Shown here one piece after another: positions 17,225 through 27,877 of a stretch of 64,000 bases of DNA. Within the stretch, counting starts at the first letter, position 1. Every line of letters begins with the position of its first letter. Below the pieces are notes generated by a model. That model worked only from the letters and a program-made list of their open reading frames with translations. It searched no databases and had not been told where the DNA came from. The stretch spans positions 1 through 64,000 of the forward strand of contig CAMWXD010000004.1 in assembly GCA_947178105.1 (NCBI GenBank), in the 5' to 3' direction. Made by a program: the position numbers and the translations under genes. Origin of the DNA: an uncultured Eubacterium sp. (GTDB taxonomy: Bacteria; Bacillota; Clostridia; Lachnospirales; Lachnospiraceae).

Positions 17225-19072
17225 TTATTTCTTTTTCTTGGAGTCATCCTTTCCCTTTTTCCCTTTTACTCCCTCTTCTTCTTTCTTTGCTTTCTTTGCC
17301 TTTTTATATCCGTTAATATCATATTTTTCTTCATATTCTTCAAAATAAATCGCATAATCCGAATTCTTGCGTTTCCGTACGCTCTTTACATAGCCATGAA
17401 TATCAAACTCTGAATACCCCAGTTCAATCATTGCTACTGCGACATTGGAACAGTGCGCGCCGATACGTTCCAGGTTTGCCAGCAGGTCGTTAAAGGCAAA
17501 TCCCTGCTTTAGCTCGCATTTGCCATGTTGCAGCCGCTTGATATGCCGCAGCTTTAACTCATCGCATAAAATACCGATCAGCTCGCGCAGCGGCTCCACA
17601 CGGTATGCCGTATCCTGGTCATCCTCCATAAACGCATTGACCGTCAGGTCCACAATCTCCAACACCGCAGACTCCAGCACGCCCAGCTCATACATTCCTT
17701 CTTTGGAAAATGACGTCTTTTTCTCATACAGTTCATTTGCAACCTTAGATATATTGCTGGCATGGTCGCCCAGGCGTTCAAAATCACTGAGCGTATGCAA
17801 AAACTTGGAAACCTCGCTGTTTTGCGCAATCGTCATCTCGCGCCCGGTAAGCTGCATCAGATACGTCCCCAGCTTATCCTCGTACTTATCAATCAGGTTC
17901 TCCTTTTCCTGTATTTTTTGATATTGCTCTTCCTGATAATCTGTCAGCAGCCCAAACGAAGATATAATATTTTTTTTGACCTTTTTTGCCATGCCGTTCA
18001 TTGCCTGGTGGCTCTGTGCGATCGCAAGCGGCGGATAAGCCAGAAATCGTTCTTCCAACAGGTCAAAATCCGCCTGGTCTTCCTTATCCTCCTGCGTATC
18101 CCGCACTAAGAGGAACACCAGTTTCTCGATTCCTTTGATAAACGGGCTCAGCACCAAAATAGTCGCCATACGGAACACCGAATTTAACAGCGCGATCCGA
18201 ATCGGGCTCATCACCATGTCCATAAATGAAAACCGGACAACCACATTGACTGTATAAAACACCGTAGACCAAAGCAGCATACCGAACAAATCATTGATCA
18301 GGTAGATCAGCGCTGTCCGCTTTCCATTTTTATTCGTACCAATGGAGGACAGCAGCACCGGACATGCCGCGCCGACGCCAATTCCCATCGTAATCGGCAG
18401 AGCCGCCGCAAAAGTAATCCCGCCAGTCACCGACAGCGCCTGCATAATACCGACTGAAGCAGAAGCACTTTGCAGCACTGCCGTAAACAGGATACCAACC
18501 AAAATGCCCATAAACGGATTTTTAAACATCGTCAGCGCATTGACAAAATGCGTATTGCTTTTAAGCGGTGACACAGCCCCGCTCATCGTCTGCATTCCGA
18601 TCATCAAAATCGAAAACCCAAGCATAATGTCCCCGACGTTGTGGTACGACGCTTTTTTTAAGAACATCTTAAAAATAATACCGATCACTGCAACAACCGC
18701 AGAAATCGTCGCCGTTGACAAAAGCTGCGCAATCCCGCCAGTCCCCTCAATATAAGACAGGCAGAGGATCCATCCGGTAATGCTCGTCCCGATGTTGGCG
18801 CCCATAATAATCCCAATCGCCTGGGATACCTTCATCATCCCTGCATTGACAAAGCCTACGACCATAACCGTGGTAGCCGAAGACGACTGGATAATTGCCG
18901 TCACCGCCATTCCCAGCAGAATACCTTTCAGCGGCGTATTCGTCAGCCTGTACAAAATCAGCTCCAGCTTTTCACCTGCCGCTTTTTTTAAGCCGTCCCC
19001 CATCAGGGACATCCCGAATAAAAACAGCGCCACTCCGCTTAGCAGAGATAAGATCAGTGTAAATCCTTCCAT
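17225..19072 (-). CDS. Na/Pi cotransporter family protein with PhoU-like domain
   Basis: A 615-residue protein. The membrane part (about residues 1-330) carries the duplicated family motif: AIIQSSSATTVMVVGF in the first half and AVLQSASASVGIMQAL in the second. The C-terminal cytoplasmic part (about 380-570) is a helical PhoU-like domain, and the end is a lysine-rich tail. The family imports phosphate with sodium, or acts as a phosphate sensor or exporter. The ATG at 19072 follows GAGGAAA. Its position between infA and rpmJ in a ribosomal cluster is unusual. Confidence 0.9.
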   Translation of the reverse strand: MEGFTLILSLLSGVALFLFGMSLMGDGLKKAAGEKLELILYRLTNTPLKGILLGMAVTAIIQSSSATTVMVVGFVNAGMMKVSQAIGIIMGANIGTSITGWILCLSYIEGTGGIAQLLSTATISAVVAVIGIIFKMFLKKASYHNVGDIMLGFSILMIGMQTMSGAVSPLKSNTHFVNALTMFKNPFMGILVGILFTAVLQSASASVGIMQALSVTGGITFAAALPITMGIGVGAACPVLLSSIGTNKNGKRTALIYLINDLFGMLLWSTVFYTVNVVVRFSFMDMVMSPIRIALLNSVFRMATILVLSPFIKGIEKLVFLLVRDTQEDKEDQADFDLLEERFLAYPPLAIAQSHQAMNGMAKKVKKNIISSFGLLTDYQEEQYQKIQEKENLIDKYEDKLGTYLMQLTGREMTIAQNSEVSKFLHTLSDFERLGDHASNISKVANELYEKKTSFSKEGMYELGVLESAVLEIVDLTVNAFMEDDQDTAYRVEPLRELIGILCDELKLRHIKRLQHGKCELKQGFAFNDLLANLERIGAHCSNVAVAMIELGYSEFDIHGYVKSVRKRKNSDYAIYFEEYEEKYDINGYKKAKKAKKEEEGVKGKKGKDDSKKKK

Positions 19073-19143
19073 ATTCTTATTTTCCTCTTCATCCGTAACA
19101 ACTTCTTCCTTAATAATTTACATATCTTTTACACATATTTTAC

Positions 19144-19152
19144 ATTCTAACA
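19144..19152 (-). promoter_or_regulatory. Possible extended -10 promoter of the Na/Pi transporter gene
   Basis: The minus strand reads TGTTAGAAT just after the infA terminator and about 70 bp before the transporter start. No convincing -35 box is seen, so this is a weak call. Confidence 0.35.
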
Positions 19153-19191
19153 CATCTGATTGTAAAATGGAAGAAAAAGACTGATTGGGAA

Positions 19192-19232
19192 ATAAAAAAC
19201 AGGCTGTCAGAATCTCACACTTCCTAACAGCC
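19192..19232 (-). terminator. Terminator after infA
   Basis: On the minus strand a 9-bp stem (GGCTGTTAG / CTGACAGCC) with a 13-nt loop is followed by TGTTTTTT. It ends the adk-map-infA unit and separates it from the Na/Pi transporter, which therefore needs its own promoter. Confidence 0.8.
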
Positions 19233-19255
19233 CGCTGTCCTGTAAAAGAAACGCT

Positions 19256-19474
19256 TTATTTATCTCTCCAGATAATACGCCCCTTCGTCAGATCATATGG
19301 TGACATCTCAATCGTCACTTTATCGCCCGGCAAAATGCGGATAAAATTCATCCGCAGCTTCCCGCTGATATGCGCCAGAATCTGGTGCCCGTTTTCCAGC
19401 TCTACCTGAAACATTGCATTCGGCAGCTTTTCCACTACCTTTCCTTCTACTTCTATTACATCTGCTTTAGACAT
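19256..19474 (-). CDS. infA: Translation initiation factor IF-1
   Basis: A 72-residue S1/OB-fold protein starting [19 protein letters not shown] and ending GRIIWRDK, fitting bacterial IF-1, which occupies the ribosomal A site during initiation. The start at 19474 is seven bases after GGAGG; an in-frame ATG two codons earlier is too close to it. It lies 44 bp after map, and a terminator follows. Confidence 0.97.
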   Translation of the reverse strand: MSKADVIEVEGKVVEKLPNAMFQVELENGHQILAHISGKLRMNFIRILPGDKVTIEMSPYDLTKGRIIWRDK

Positions 19475-19518
19475 TTTCATTCCTCCATAAAATAGATTCC
19501 ATTTTGATTCATACTCCT

Positions 19519-20313
19519 CTATACCGCTAGGTACATATGGTTCAGATATTCCTCTTCTTTCTCTGTTACCGACAAAAGCTCCGGCCCGCTGCGTGTAATC
19601 AGTATCGTGTTTTCATAATGCGCAGACAGGGAACCATCCGCCGTCGTAACCGTCCAGCCATTCGGCGACCAGTTGACCTTCCATGTTCCGGCATTGATCA
19701 TCGGCTCTACCGCAAGCGTCATGCCCGGGCGCAGCCGTATGCCCCGAAACCGCTGTCTGAAATTGGGGATTTCCGGCGGCTCATGCATCTTTCTGCCGAT
19801 CCCATGGCCAACCAGGTCTCTGACAACGCCATAGCCAAACCGGTGGGCATAGTCGCCAATCGCCGCTGAGATATCGAAAAGCCGTCCTCCTGCCTTTGCA
19901 TACTGCATACCTGCAAAAAAACAGAGCTTTGTCCTCTCGATCAGTTCAGCCGCCTGCTTTGTTATATTTCCGACGCCTACCGTCCTGGCGGCATCCGACT
20001 GATACCCTTTATAAATGACTCCCGTATCCAGACTGATAATATCGCCATCCCTGATCATCCGGTTTTTTGCCGGAATTCCGTGTACGACCTCATCATTGAC
20101 GGATACACAGACAGAAGCAGGAAATCCCTCATAATTCAAAAAAGAAGGAATGCATCCATAGCTCCGTATTAATTCTTCACAAATACGGTCAATGTCCAGG
20201 GTAGACATTCCGGGCACTATTTCCCGGGCAAGCTCCTCATGGACCCTGCCCAGGATTCTGCCCGCCGTCCGCATCAGTTCTATCTCTTTTGCAGATTTTA
20301 TCGACACTGGCAT
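19519..20313 (-). CDS. map: Type I methionine aminopeptidase
   Basis: A 264-residue metallopeptidase that removes N-terminal methionine from new proteins. The five metal ligands are visible in family motifs: two Asp in [19 protein letters not shown], His in [14 protein letters not shown], Glu in AVEPMI and Glu in YENTILIT. It starts three bases after the adk stop, so the two are co-transcribed; IF-1 follows. Confidence 0.96.
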   Translation of the reverse strand: MPVSIKSAKEIELMRTAGRILGRVHEELAREIVPGMSTLDIDRICEELIRSYGCIPSFLNYEGFPASVCVSVNDEVVHGIPAKNRMIRDGDIISLDTGVIYKGYQSDAARTVGVGNITKQAAELIERTKLCFFAGMQYAKAGGRLFDISAAIGDYAHRFGYGVVRDLVGHGIGRKMHEPPEIPNFRQRFRGIRLRPGMTLAVEPMINAGTWKVNWSPNGWTVTTADGSLSAHYENTILITRSGPELLSVTEKEEEYLNHMYLAV

Positions 20314-20316
20314 CTC

Positions 20317-21000
<684 letters not shown>

Positions 21001-21026
21001 TCATCTTTTTTGTGAATACCGCACTG

Positions 21027-21035
21027 TTTATAACA
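21027..21035 (-). promoter_or_regulatory. Possible extended -10 promoter of adk
   Basis: The minus strand reads TGTTATAAA about 65 bp before the adk start. The -35 region is poor. It would let adk-map-infA be expressed without reading through the Fic/GNAT insert. Confidence 0.4.
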
Positions 21036-21093
21036 ACCATATCATAAATTGGGACTTTTTTCTACTGTAAAGTTACTGTTTTTGCGTATTCTT

Positions 21094-21723
21094 CTAAAGC
21101 GTGCCTGCATCAAGCTCCACTGGCTCAAAACTGCCAAGTGCCTGGTGATTCGTCAAGGTTTTGATAATTCTCCAGCCATTCCTACTGTTCACAGCGTTTT
21201 CCGGTACAGGACGAAACCCAAAATCAAGATATATTTTACAGGCAAGCCACGTTGTCGTTTGTGTCGGGATTTTCGCATGTGTATAGCCCAAGCTGCGCAT
21301 AAGGCTAAGTACATGGGCTATTAACGGCTTAGACAAGCCCTTTCCCTGATATTCTCTGTGCACGGCAACCCAATGCAGCCAACCGTCGCCAGACTGGTCA
21401 ATGCCCCTAATATCATAATAAGCTGTTGCTGTCGCTATTTTTTCACCTAGCGGATTTTCAATAAAAACCATACGGTTTACTAATGTATCCTCATTGCCGC
21501 CATAATATTTATCCCATACTTCCAGCCCCTGCTCATAATCTTTTAACTCTTTCGCTGATATTTCTATATTGATCCAATGTTCCCTGTCGCCGTCCTTGTA
21601 ACACACAAACCGATAACCGTTTGGGAGCGGATACACCGGGAGCTGATTTAAATTACGTTCCAGCAGCAGCTCATAATATGGAATGCGGCTGTCATGATTG
21701 TCAAATTTTATTCCTGCACACAT
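21094..21723 (-). CDS. GNAT family N-acetyltransferase
   Basis: A 209-residue protein with the acetyl-CoA-binding motif A in VHREYQGKGLSKPLIAHVL (R-x-x-x-G-x-G/A pattern) and the preceding beta strand GWLHWVAV. The target is unknown; it could be a small molecule, a protein N-terminus or a tRNA. The ATG at 21723 has GGAGG eight bases upstream. It lies 24 bp after the fic gene in the insert between secY and adk, so the two may be co-expressed. Confidence 0.85.
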   Translation of the reverse strand: MCAGIKFDNHDSRIPYYELLLERNLNQLPVYPLPNGYRFVCYKDGDREHWINIEISAKELKDYEQGLEVWDKYYGGNEDTLVNRMVFIENPLGEKIATATAYYDIRGIDQSGDGWLHWVAVHREYQGKGLSKPLIAHVLSLMRSLGYTHAKIPTQTTTWLACKIYLDFGFRPVPENAVNSRNGWRIIKTLTNHQALGSFEPVELDAGTL

Positions 21724-21747
21724 TTTTTAGTCCTCCATTGGTAACAT

Positions 21748-22824
21748 CTAATCACAAAAAACCCATCTGCCATTTCTTTTCCCATTTTCCCTCTTAATGA
21801 TTCCTTTTTTCTGCAACCCTACCGTTATCGTCTTTATTGTCCGTTCCGATTTTCCAATGCTTGCTGCCAGTTCTTTTTGGGTAATCTCTGGCGTTTTTTT
21901 AATGATCTTAAGTACCGCCATCTCTTCCAAAGTGCAATGATTGCACTTTGAATTCATAAGATTTGCACTTTGGGCTTTTTTCAATGCTCCAACATGCAGG
22001 TCACGGTTTTTTAGCTCATAGTTTGTTCCAAGCAGCAAATTGTCAAAAAATTTTTCTAAATATTCAGTAGTCGCATAAACCCCTTCTTTCAGGTTGTTAT
22101 AATTTGCACGCACCAGCGCATTTCTAAAGTACCAGGAATGATTGGAAAAAGCATCATTCTCAATTTCGAATCCAAAGGTTTTTAAATATTTGATCATAAA
22201 TACAGCAGTTGTCCGTGTATTTCCTTCGCAAAAAGGATGGATCTGCCAGATATCCGAGGTGAATTTTGCAAGATGCTTTACCGATTCCTGCAAGGCAAGC
22301 CCCTGGTAAGAAAACTTCTTTTCTGTGTGAAAATCATATTCCAGGGTAGCCATGATACTGTCTGCGGCTGCATAAAGAACGGTTTCTCCATGCAGCACCC
22401 ACTCCTGTTTTGTAATATTATAAGGACGTATTCTTCCTGCATGATCGTAGATTCCCAGAAATAGCCTCTTGTGTATCATCAAATACTCCGCTGGTGAAAA
22501 CTGAAAGGTCTTCTCACTAAGCTCTTTGGCAATTCTTGCCGCTACCTTATCCGCCTCCTCTGTTTCCAGTTCAGCCTCCCTGCGGTTTTCCCTGGACTGA
22601 TAATAGTTTTCAATCCTGTGCTGTGCGGTATTTATATCTATGCTGCCTTCAATATGATCTTTTGCCGTCTGCAATAAATATGCAGAAGTTTTCAGTCCAT
22701 CCACGTCCTGTAGCCCAATCGCCGTCTTCCATGCATACGATTTTTCAGCTTTTCCAGGTTCCCCTTGCCTGATATACTGTTCCAGATCAAACTGCCATGC
22801 CCTGCCCCCGTTTCCGTTCTCCAT
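21748..22824 (-). CDS. Fic family protein with C-terminal winged helix
   Basis: A 358-residue Fic protein. The catalytic loop reads HPFCEGNTRTTAVF, a match to HPFx[D/E]GN-x-R, so AMP transfer or a related modification is possible. An N-terminal segment KDHIEGSID resembles the inhibitory helix: the Glu-Gly is kept, but the usual Ser/Thr four residues before is Lys. The C-terminus (about 300-358) is a winged helix, EITQKELAASIGKSERTIKT. The start at 22824 follows AAGGAG. It lies 55 bp after secY, behind a hairpin. Its target and whether it is toxic are unknown. Confidence 0.9.
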   Translation of the reverse strand: MENGNGGRAWQFDLEQYIRQGEPGKAEKSYAWKTAIGLQDVDGLKTSAYLLQTAKDHIEGSIDINTAQHRIENYYQSRENRREAELETEEADKVAARIAKELSEKTFQFSPAEYLMIHKRLFLGIYDHAGRIRPYNITKQEWVLHGETVLYAAADSIMATLEYDFHTEKKFSYQGLALQESVKHLAKFTSDIWQIHPFCEGNTRTTAVFMIKYLKTFGFEIENDAFSNHSWYFRNALVRANYNNLKEGVYATTEYLEKFFDNLLLGTNYELKNRDLHVGALKKAQSANLMNSKCNHCTLEEMAVLKIIKKTPEITQKELAASIGKSERTIKTITVGLQKKGIIKRENGKRNGRWVFCD

Positions 22825-22848
22825 TTCCGCTCCTTCCACGCAAAGAGA

Positions 22849-22868
22849 GATACAGCCGAAACTGTATC
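22849..22868 (-). terminator. Hairpin between secY and fic
   Basis: A 7-bp perfect stem (GATACAG / CTGTATC) with a 6-nt loop lies directly after secY and before the fic ribosome site. The following TCTCTTTG is only moderately U-rich, so it may attenuate rather than fully stop transcription. Confidence 0.45.
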
Positions 22869-22879
22869 CCCCACAACCT

Positions 22880-24196
22880 CTATTCACTTAAGAAACCTTT
22901 ATAATACCGCACAACCATCTTCGATTCAATCTGTTTAATTGTCTCGATCACGACACCTACGATAATGATAATGGAAGTCCCGCCAAACGATACATTTGCC
23001 TTGAACACGCCATTAAAGAAAATCGGGATGACCGCACAGATCGACAGCCCTACGGCACCGATAAATACGATATAATTTAAGATCTTTGTCAGATATTCAC
23101 TCGTTGGTTTGCCCGGACGGATGCCAGGGATAAAACCACCCTGCTTTTTCATATTATCTGCAATCTCAAGCGGATTAAACGTAATCGACGTATAGAAATA
23201 CGCAAATACAATCACAAGCACGAGATAAACGGCAAGCCCAATCGATAAAATCGGATTTGACGGGTCGCACCAGTTGCGCTGCTGCAAGCCATTTAATATC
23301 TTTCCGCCTATGCCTGTCCCGCCGTCTACGTTAAGCAGCGTACAGATGACAACCGGGAATTCCATAATCGACTGTGCAAAAATAATCGGGATAACGCCGC
23401 CAGTATTGACCTTTAACGGAATAAACGAGCTTTGTCCGCCGACCGTCTTTCTGCCCTGGATCTTTTTGGAATACTGAACCGGAATCTTGCGTTCTGCATC
23501 CTGCAATACAATGACAAAAACCACCGTCAGAAGAATGATCGCAAGAATCACGACAGCCGCAAGCACACCTCTGGCAATCTTCTGGTTCTTTACGAACTGT
23601 TCATACAGCGTCGACATATCAGCAGGAATTCTGGATACAATGTTGATGACCAGCACGATAGAGATTCCGTTTCCGACACCTTTTTCCGTAATCTGCTCAC
23701 CAATCCACATCAATACTGCCGATCCTGCGGTCAGAATACATACGACCTGGATCACAGAAAATGCATTGTAATTGATCAGATAGCCCATTCTGCCGAATCC
23801 GATTGCCATTGCCACAGATTCAATCAATGCAAGCGCTACCGTCACATAACGGGTAATGCTTGCAATTTTCTTTCTGCCCTCTTCACCGTCACGCTGCATC
23901 TCCTCCAGCTTTGGAATCGCGATTGTGAGAAGCTGCATGATGATGGAAGACGTAATATATGGCGTGATACTCAATGCAAATACAGACATTTCATTGAACG
24001 ACCCGCCGGTAATCGCATCAAAAAAGTTAAATGCCCCGTTCGTCTGTGAGCTGAACCATTCTGCAAATAATGCAGAGTCAATACCCGGACAAGGAAGCTG
24101 TGAGCCTAACCGGATCACGATTAGCATAAAAAACGTATATACCAATCGTTCCCGGATTTCTTTAACCTTAAATGCACCACGAAGTGTCTGTAACAT
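22880..24196 (-). CDS. secY: Preprotein translocase subunit SecY
   Basis: A 438-residue, ten-helix membrane channel of the Sec translocon. Family segments include the N-terminal FKVKEIRERLVYT, the plug region around GGSFNEMSVFALSITPYI and the cytoplasmic loops with RKIPVQYSKK and GGFIPGIRPGKPT. Its ATG overlaps the stop of rplO (TAATG), so it is translationally coupled to the spc operon. Confidence 0.97.
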   Translation of the reverse strand: MLQTLRGAFKVKEIRERLVYTFFMLIVIRLGSQLPCPGIDSALFAEWFSSQTNGAFNFFDAITGGSFNEMSVFALSITPYITSSIIMQLLTIAIPKLEEMQRDGEEGRKKIASITRYVTVALALIESVAMAIGFGRMGYLINYNAFSVIQVVCILTAGSAVLMWIGEQITEKGVGNGISIVLVINIVSRIPADMSTLYEQFVKNQKIARGVLAAVVILAIILLTVVFVIVLQDAERKIPVQYSKKIQGRKTVGGQSSFIPLKVNTGGVIPIIFAQSIMEFPVVICTLLNVDGGTGIGGKILNGLQQRNWCDPSNPILSIGLAVYLVLVIVFAYFYTSITFNPLEIADNMKKQGGFIPGIRPGKPTSEYLTKILNYIVFIGAVGLSICAVIPIFFNGVFKANVSFGGTSIIIIVGVVIETIKQIESKMVVRYYKGFLSE

Positions 24197-24633
24197 TAGA
24201 TCACCTCTGCTTTTCCACCAAGAGCCTCAATCTTTTCTTTTGCGCCAGCGCTGAATGCATTGGCCTGAACAGTGAGCTTCTTGGTTAATTCTCCATTTCC
24301 AAGAATTTTGACGCCGTCTCTTGGATTTTTAACGATTCCTGTTTCGATTAACGTATCTACGGTAATCGTAGAATCATTGTCAAATCTTTCAAGCTCCGAT
24401 ACATTGATTCCAACGATTATCTTAGAATTGATATTCTTAAAGCCTCTCTTTGGTAATCTTCTGTATAATGGCATCTGGCCACCTTCAAAGCCTGGCCTTG
24501 GCGCTCCTGAACGAGCTTTCTGGCCTTTGTGTCCCTTACCGGCTGTCTTGCCGTTGCCTGAACCATGTCCGCGTCCTTTTCTGAATCTATCTTTTCTCGA
24601 ACCTTCTGCGGCTTTTAAACTTGATAAGTCCAT
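24196..24633 (-). CDS. rplO: 50S ribosomal protein L15
   Basis: A 145-residue L15 with the glycine-rich basic N-terminus ([19 protein letters not shown]), [15 protein letters not shown] and the C-terminal [14 protein letters not shown]. It binds 23S rRNA late in 50S assembly. Located between rpmD and secY. Confidence 0.97.
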   Translation of the reverse strand: MDLSSLKAAEGSRKDRFRKGRGHGSGNGKTAGKGHKGQKARSGAPRPGFEGGQMPLYRRLPKRGFKNINSKIIVGINVSELERFDNDSTITVDTLIETGIVKNPRDGVKILGNGELTKKLTVQANAFSAGAKEKIEALGGKAEVI

Positions 24634-24656
24634 ACTGACACCTCCTTATTTCTGTA

Positions 24657-24842
24657 TTATGCTTCTTCAACTTTTACATACGGTGCGATCTTACGGAGTG
24701 CACCCTGTGTCGCAGCATTGTCCGGGAATGTTTTCGTCTGATTGAGCTTACGGAAGCCCATCGATTCAATGATTTTACGATTCCTTGGCACTGCGCCGAT
24801 TTTTGATCTGATCAGTGTTACCTTTAACATTTTCTCTGCCAT
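24657..24842 (-). CDS. rpmD: 50S ribosomal protein L30
   Basis: A 61-residue L30, a standard length, with LKVTLIRSKIGAVPRNRKI and the conserved LRKIAPYVKVEE end. It lies between rpsE and rplO in the spc operon. Confidence 0.96.
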   Translation of the reverse strand: MAEKMLKVTLIRSKIGAVPRNRKIIESMGFRKLNQTKTFPDNAATQGALRKIAPYVKVEEA

Positions 24843-24852
24843 TTCATGCCTC

Positions 24853-25362
24853 CTAACCTACAATCTCTTCTACAGATTTACCGCGGAGCTTCGCAACTTC
24901 TTCCGGAGATTTTAACTGAGCCAGAGCAGCAATTGTAGCAAGCACAACATTCTGCTTATTGTTAGATCCTAAGGATTTTGTACGGATATTTTGGATTCCT
25001 GCCAGCTCGCATACGCTACGTGCAGGGCCGCCGGCGATGATACCAGTACCTTCCGGAGACCTCTTAAGCAGTACGGTAGCACCTGTATGCTTGCCCAGAA
25101 TATCATGTGTAATACTCTTGTTATCATCTAATTTGACAGTAATGAGTTTTTTCATAGCATCTTCTTTGCCCTTGCGGATTGCCTCAGGAATTTCTGCTGC
25201 TTTACCCATTCCTGCGCCTACATGTCCGTTGCTGTCACCAACAACTACTAAAGCTGAAAAGCGCATGTTTCGTCCACCCTTTACAACCTTCGTGACACGT
25301 TTGATTGCTACAACGTTTTCTGTTAACTCTAACTGACTAGCATCAATTATTTCACGTTTCAT
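24853..25362 (-). CDS. rpsE: 30S ribosomal protein S5
   Basis: A 169-residue S5. The double-stranded-RNA-binding N-terminal domain has [18 protein letters not shown] and [20 protein letters not shown]; the C-terminal domain has [19 protein letters not shown]. It is important for decoding fidelity. The gene precedes rpmD by 10 bp. Confidence 0.97.
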   Translation of the reverse strand: MKREIIDASQLELTENVVAIKRVTKVVKGGRNMRFSALVVVGDSNGHVGAGMGKAAEIPEAIRKGKEDAMKKLITVKLDDNKSITHDILGKHTGATVLLKRSPEGTGIIAGGPARSVCELAGIQNIRTKSLGSNNKQNVVLATIAALAQLKSPEEVAKLRGKSVEEIVG

Positions 25363-25380
25363 GTAACTGTTTCCTCCTAC

Positions 25381-25749
25381 TTAGAATGTTAAACCAGCTT
25401 CTCTGGCTGCGTCTGCCAGAGCCTGCACTTTGCCCTGATAAATATATCCGCCGCGGTCAAAGACAACCTTTGTAATACCTTTTTCCAATGCTCTTTTTGC
25501 GATCACAGTGCCGACCTGTGCCGCAGCAGCGACATCATTTGTTTTTTCCACTGCTTCTTTTACGTCTTTATCCAGCGTGGAAGCCGCTGCGATGGTATTG
25601 CCAACTGTATCGTCAATGATCTGAGCGTACATATGATTATTACTTCTAAAAACTGCCAGACGCGGTCTTGCTGTTGTCCCGGAAATACGGTTGCGCAGTC
25701 TTCTGTGTTTATTTTCACGAACCTTAGCTCTTGATTCCTTTCTAACCAT
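25381..25749 (-). CDS. rplR: 50S ribosomal protein L18
   Basis: A 122-residue L18, a 5S rRNA binder, with [21 protein letters not shown] and the C-terminal [22 protein letters not shown], each within family expectation. It is placed between rplF and rpsE. Confidence 0.97.
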   Translation of the reverse strand: MVRKESRAKVRENKHRRLRNRISGTTARPRLAVFRSNNHMYAQIIDDTVGNTIAAASTLDKDVKEAVEKTNDVAAAAQVGTVIAKRALEKGITKVVFDRGGYIYQGKVQALADAAREAGLTF

Positions 25750-25767
25750 CTCTCGTCACCCTTTCAT

Positions 25768-26307
25768 TTATTTCTTACCAGTCTTACCAACTTTACGCCG
25801 AATAACTTCATCCATATATTTAATACCTTTGCCCTTGTAAGGTTCTGGCCTTCTCTTATCTCTGATCTCAGCAGCATACTGGCCGACTTTTTCTTTGTCG
25901 ATCCCTTTAATTGTGATCTTGTTGCCTTCTACTACTGACTCTAGCCCTTCTGGATCTTCCATAATCACCGGATGGGAATAGCCCAGGTTCAGAGTCAGCT
26001 TATTGCCGGATTTCGCAGCTCTGTAGCCGACGCCGTTTACCTCAAGCTGTTTTGTGTAGCCATCGGTAACGCCTACGACCATATTGTTGATCAGTGTCCT
26101 TGTAAGACCATGCAAAGATTTCATTTTCTTAAGATCATTTGGCCTTGTAACCAAAATCTGCCCGTCCTCCTGCTTAATCTCCATCTCAGACGGCAGCACT
26201 CTTTCCAATTCCCCTTTTGGCCCCTTTACTGTTACTTTATTATTTTCTGCAATCTCCACAGTAACGCCTGCCGGGACCGCGATTGGCATTCTACCTATAC
26301 GTGACAT
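25768..26307 (-). CDS. rplF: 50S ribosomal protein L6
   Basis: A 179-residue L6 with two tandem L6 domains. It begins [15 protein letters not shown] and ends with the signature [19 protein letters not shown]. It binds near the sarcin-ricin loop of 23S rRNA. Located between rpsH and rplR. Confidence 0.97.
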   Translation of the reverse strand: MSRIGRMPIAVPAGVTVEIAENNKVTVKGPKGELERVLPSEMEIKQEDGQILVTRPNDLKKMKSLHGLTRTLINNMVVGVTDGYTKQLEVNGVGYRAAKSGNKLTLNLGYSHPVIMEDPEGLESVVEGNKITIKGIDKEKVGQYAAEIRDKRRPEPYKGKGIKYMDEVIRRKVGKTGKK

Positions 26308-26343
26308 GCCCGTACCTCCTGTTTATTCTGAAAAATTAACCGA

Positions 26344-26745
26344 TTACCATACAAATGCTAATACTTCTCCGCCAACCTGCATCTTTCTCGCTTCTTTATC
26401 AGTAACAATCCCTTTGTTTGTAGAAAGGATTGCGATTCCCAAACCGCCAAGCACGGAAGGAATCTCATCCTTGCCGGCATATACACGAAGGCCTGGCTTG
26501 GAGATTCTCTTGATGCCTGTAATAATCTTTTCGTTTTTATCAGCGCCATATTTTAATGTGACACGGATCGCTTTGAAATTACCGTCATCAACGATATCAT
26601 ATTTCGCAATGTAGCCTTCATTTACAAGAATGTCAGCAATAGCGACCTTCATCTTGGATGACGGAATATCTACTGTATCATGTTTAGCAGTATTTGCGTT
26701 ACGGATTCTTGTAAGCATATCTGCGATTGGATCATTCATTGTCAT
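26344..26745 (-). CDS. rpsH: 30S ribosomal protein S8
   Basis: A 133-residue S8 beginning [18 protein letters not shown] and ending [22 protein letters not shown], the conserved end of the family. S8 is a primary 16S rRNA binder and, in other bacteria, the translational repressor of the spc operon at the L5 start. It lies downstream of rpsZ. Confidence 0.97.
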   Translation of the reverse strand: MTMNDPIADMLTRIRNANTAKHDTVDIPSSKMKVAIADILVNEGYIAKYDIVDDGNFKAIRVTLKYGADKNEKIITGIKRISKPGLRVYAGKDEIPSVLGGLGIAILSTNKGIVTDKEARKMQVGGEVLAFVW

Positions 26746-26785
26746 GATTGAATTTCCTCCTTAACTATTATCTGGGTGTCACTAT

Positions 26786-26971
26786 TTACCAGGAAGCCTT
26801 CTTTACTCCCGGAATCTGGCCCTTATATGCCAATTCACGGAAGCACACACGGCAGATTCCGTATTTCCTTAATACAGAATGTGGACGACCACAGATCCTA
26901 CAGCGTGTATACTCTCTGGTAGAGAATTTCTGTTTACGCTGCTGTTTTACTTTCATAGAAGTCTTTGCCAT
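26786..26971 (-). CDS. rpsZ: 30S ribosomal protein S14, zinc-binding type Z
   Basis: A 61-residue S14 of the short zinc form, with [20 protein letters not shown] supplying four cysteines. Firmicutes commonly carry this C-plus form in the spc operon. It lies between rplE and rpsH with a GGAGG-type ribosome site. Confidence 0.97.
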   Translation of the reverse strand: MAKTSMKVKQQRKQKFSTREYTRCRICGRPHSVLRKYGICRVCFRELAYKGQIPGVKKASW

Positions 26972-26985
26972 AATTTCCCTCCTGA

Positions 26986-27525
26986 TTACTTTTGAAACGG
27001 CATGTTGAACTGAGCTAATAATTCACGCGCCTCTTCATCCGTCTTTGCAGTTGTTACAAAAATAACGTCCATACCGCGCACCTTGTCGATCTTGTCAAAT
27101 TCTACTTCCGGGAAGATCAACTGCTCTTTGATGCCAAGCGCATAATTTCCCCTTCCGTCGAAAGAGTTTGGATTGACACCTCTAAAGTCACGTACACGAG
27201 GCAGTGCAAGGTTTACCAGGCGGTCTAAAAACTCATACATTTTCTCGCCTCTTAATGTCACCTTACAGCCAATCGGCATTCCCTCTCTGATCTTGAAGTT
27301 TGCGATTGATTTTTTGGATATGGTCTTGATCGGCTTCTGGCCAGTGATCAATTCCATATCGCTCATAGCTGCTTCTAATATTTTCGCATTTTCTTTTGCT
27401 TCGCCAATGCCCATGTTTACAACGATCTTATCCAGCTTTGGCACCTGCATACGATTTTTATATCCGAATTTTTTGATCATAGCATCTACGATCTCATTCA
27501 TATACTGATCTTTTAATCTGCTCAC
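26986..27525 (-). CDS. rplE: 50S ribosomal protein L5
   Basis: A 179-residue L5, a 5S rRNA and P-site tRNA contact protein, with [41 protein letters not shown] split normally, and the end [14 protein letters not shown]. Located between rplX and rpsZ. Confidence 0.97.
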   Translation of the reverse strand: MSRLKDQYMNEIVDAMIKKFGYKNRMQVPKLDKIVVNMGIGEAKENAKILEAAMSDMELITGQKPIKTISKKSIANFKIREGMPIGCKVTLRGEKMYEFLDRLVNLALPRVRDFRGVNPNSFDGRGNYALGIKEQLIFPEVEFDKIDKVRGMDVIFVTTAKTDEEARELLAQFNMPFQK

Positions 27526-27554
27526 GTTTGGACCTCCCTTCCTTCTTCTCGTGC

Positions 27555-27866
27555 TTAGTCAATAATGTCACCAGTAGATTTTGCAAAACGGACTTTTTTA
27601 TCTCCGTCAAACTTAAATCCGATCCTTGTCGGCTGTCCCTTATGCAGATACATTACGTTCGAAATATGAATTGGCCCTTCCTGGTGTACAATCCCACCCT
27701 GCTGATTCTGCATAGATGGTTTTGTATGCTTGGTAATCATATTGATGCCTTCCACAAGCAGTGTATTTTTCTTGTGGTTTACAGCAATGACTTTACCTTC
27801 TTTATCTTTATCTCTGCCGGCAATTACTTTTACCATATCGCCTTTTTTTATTTTCAACATTGCCAT
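27555..27866 (-). CDS. rplX: 50S ribosomal protein L24
   Basis: A 103-residue L24 with the KOW motif [20 protein letters not shown] at the N-terminus and [10 protein letters not shown]. It starts assembly of the 50S subunit. It lies 11 bp after rplN. Confidence 0.97.
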   Translation of the reverse strand: MAMLKIKKGDMVKVIAGRDKDKEGKVIAVNHKKNTLLVEGINMITKHTKPSMQNQQGGIVHQEGPIHISNVMYLHKGQPTRIGFKFDGDKKVRFAKSTGDIID

Positions 27867-27877
27867 CTTGCTACCTC

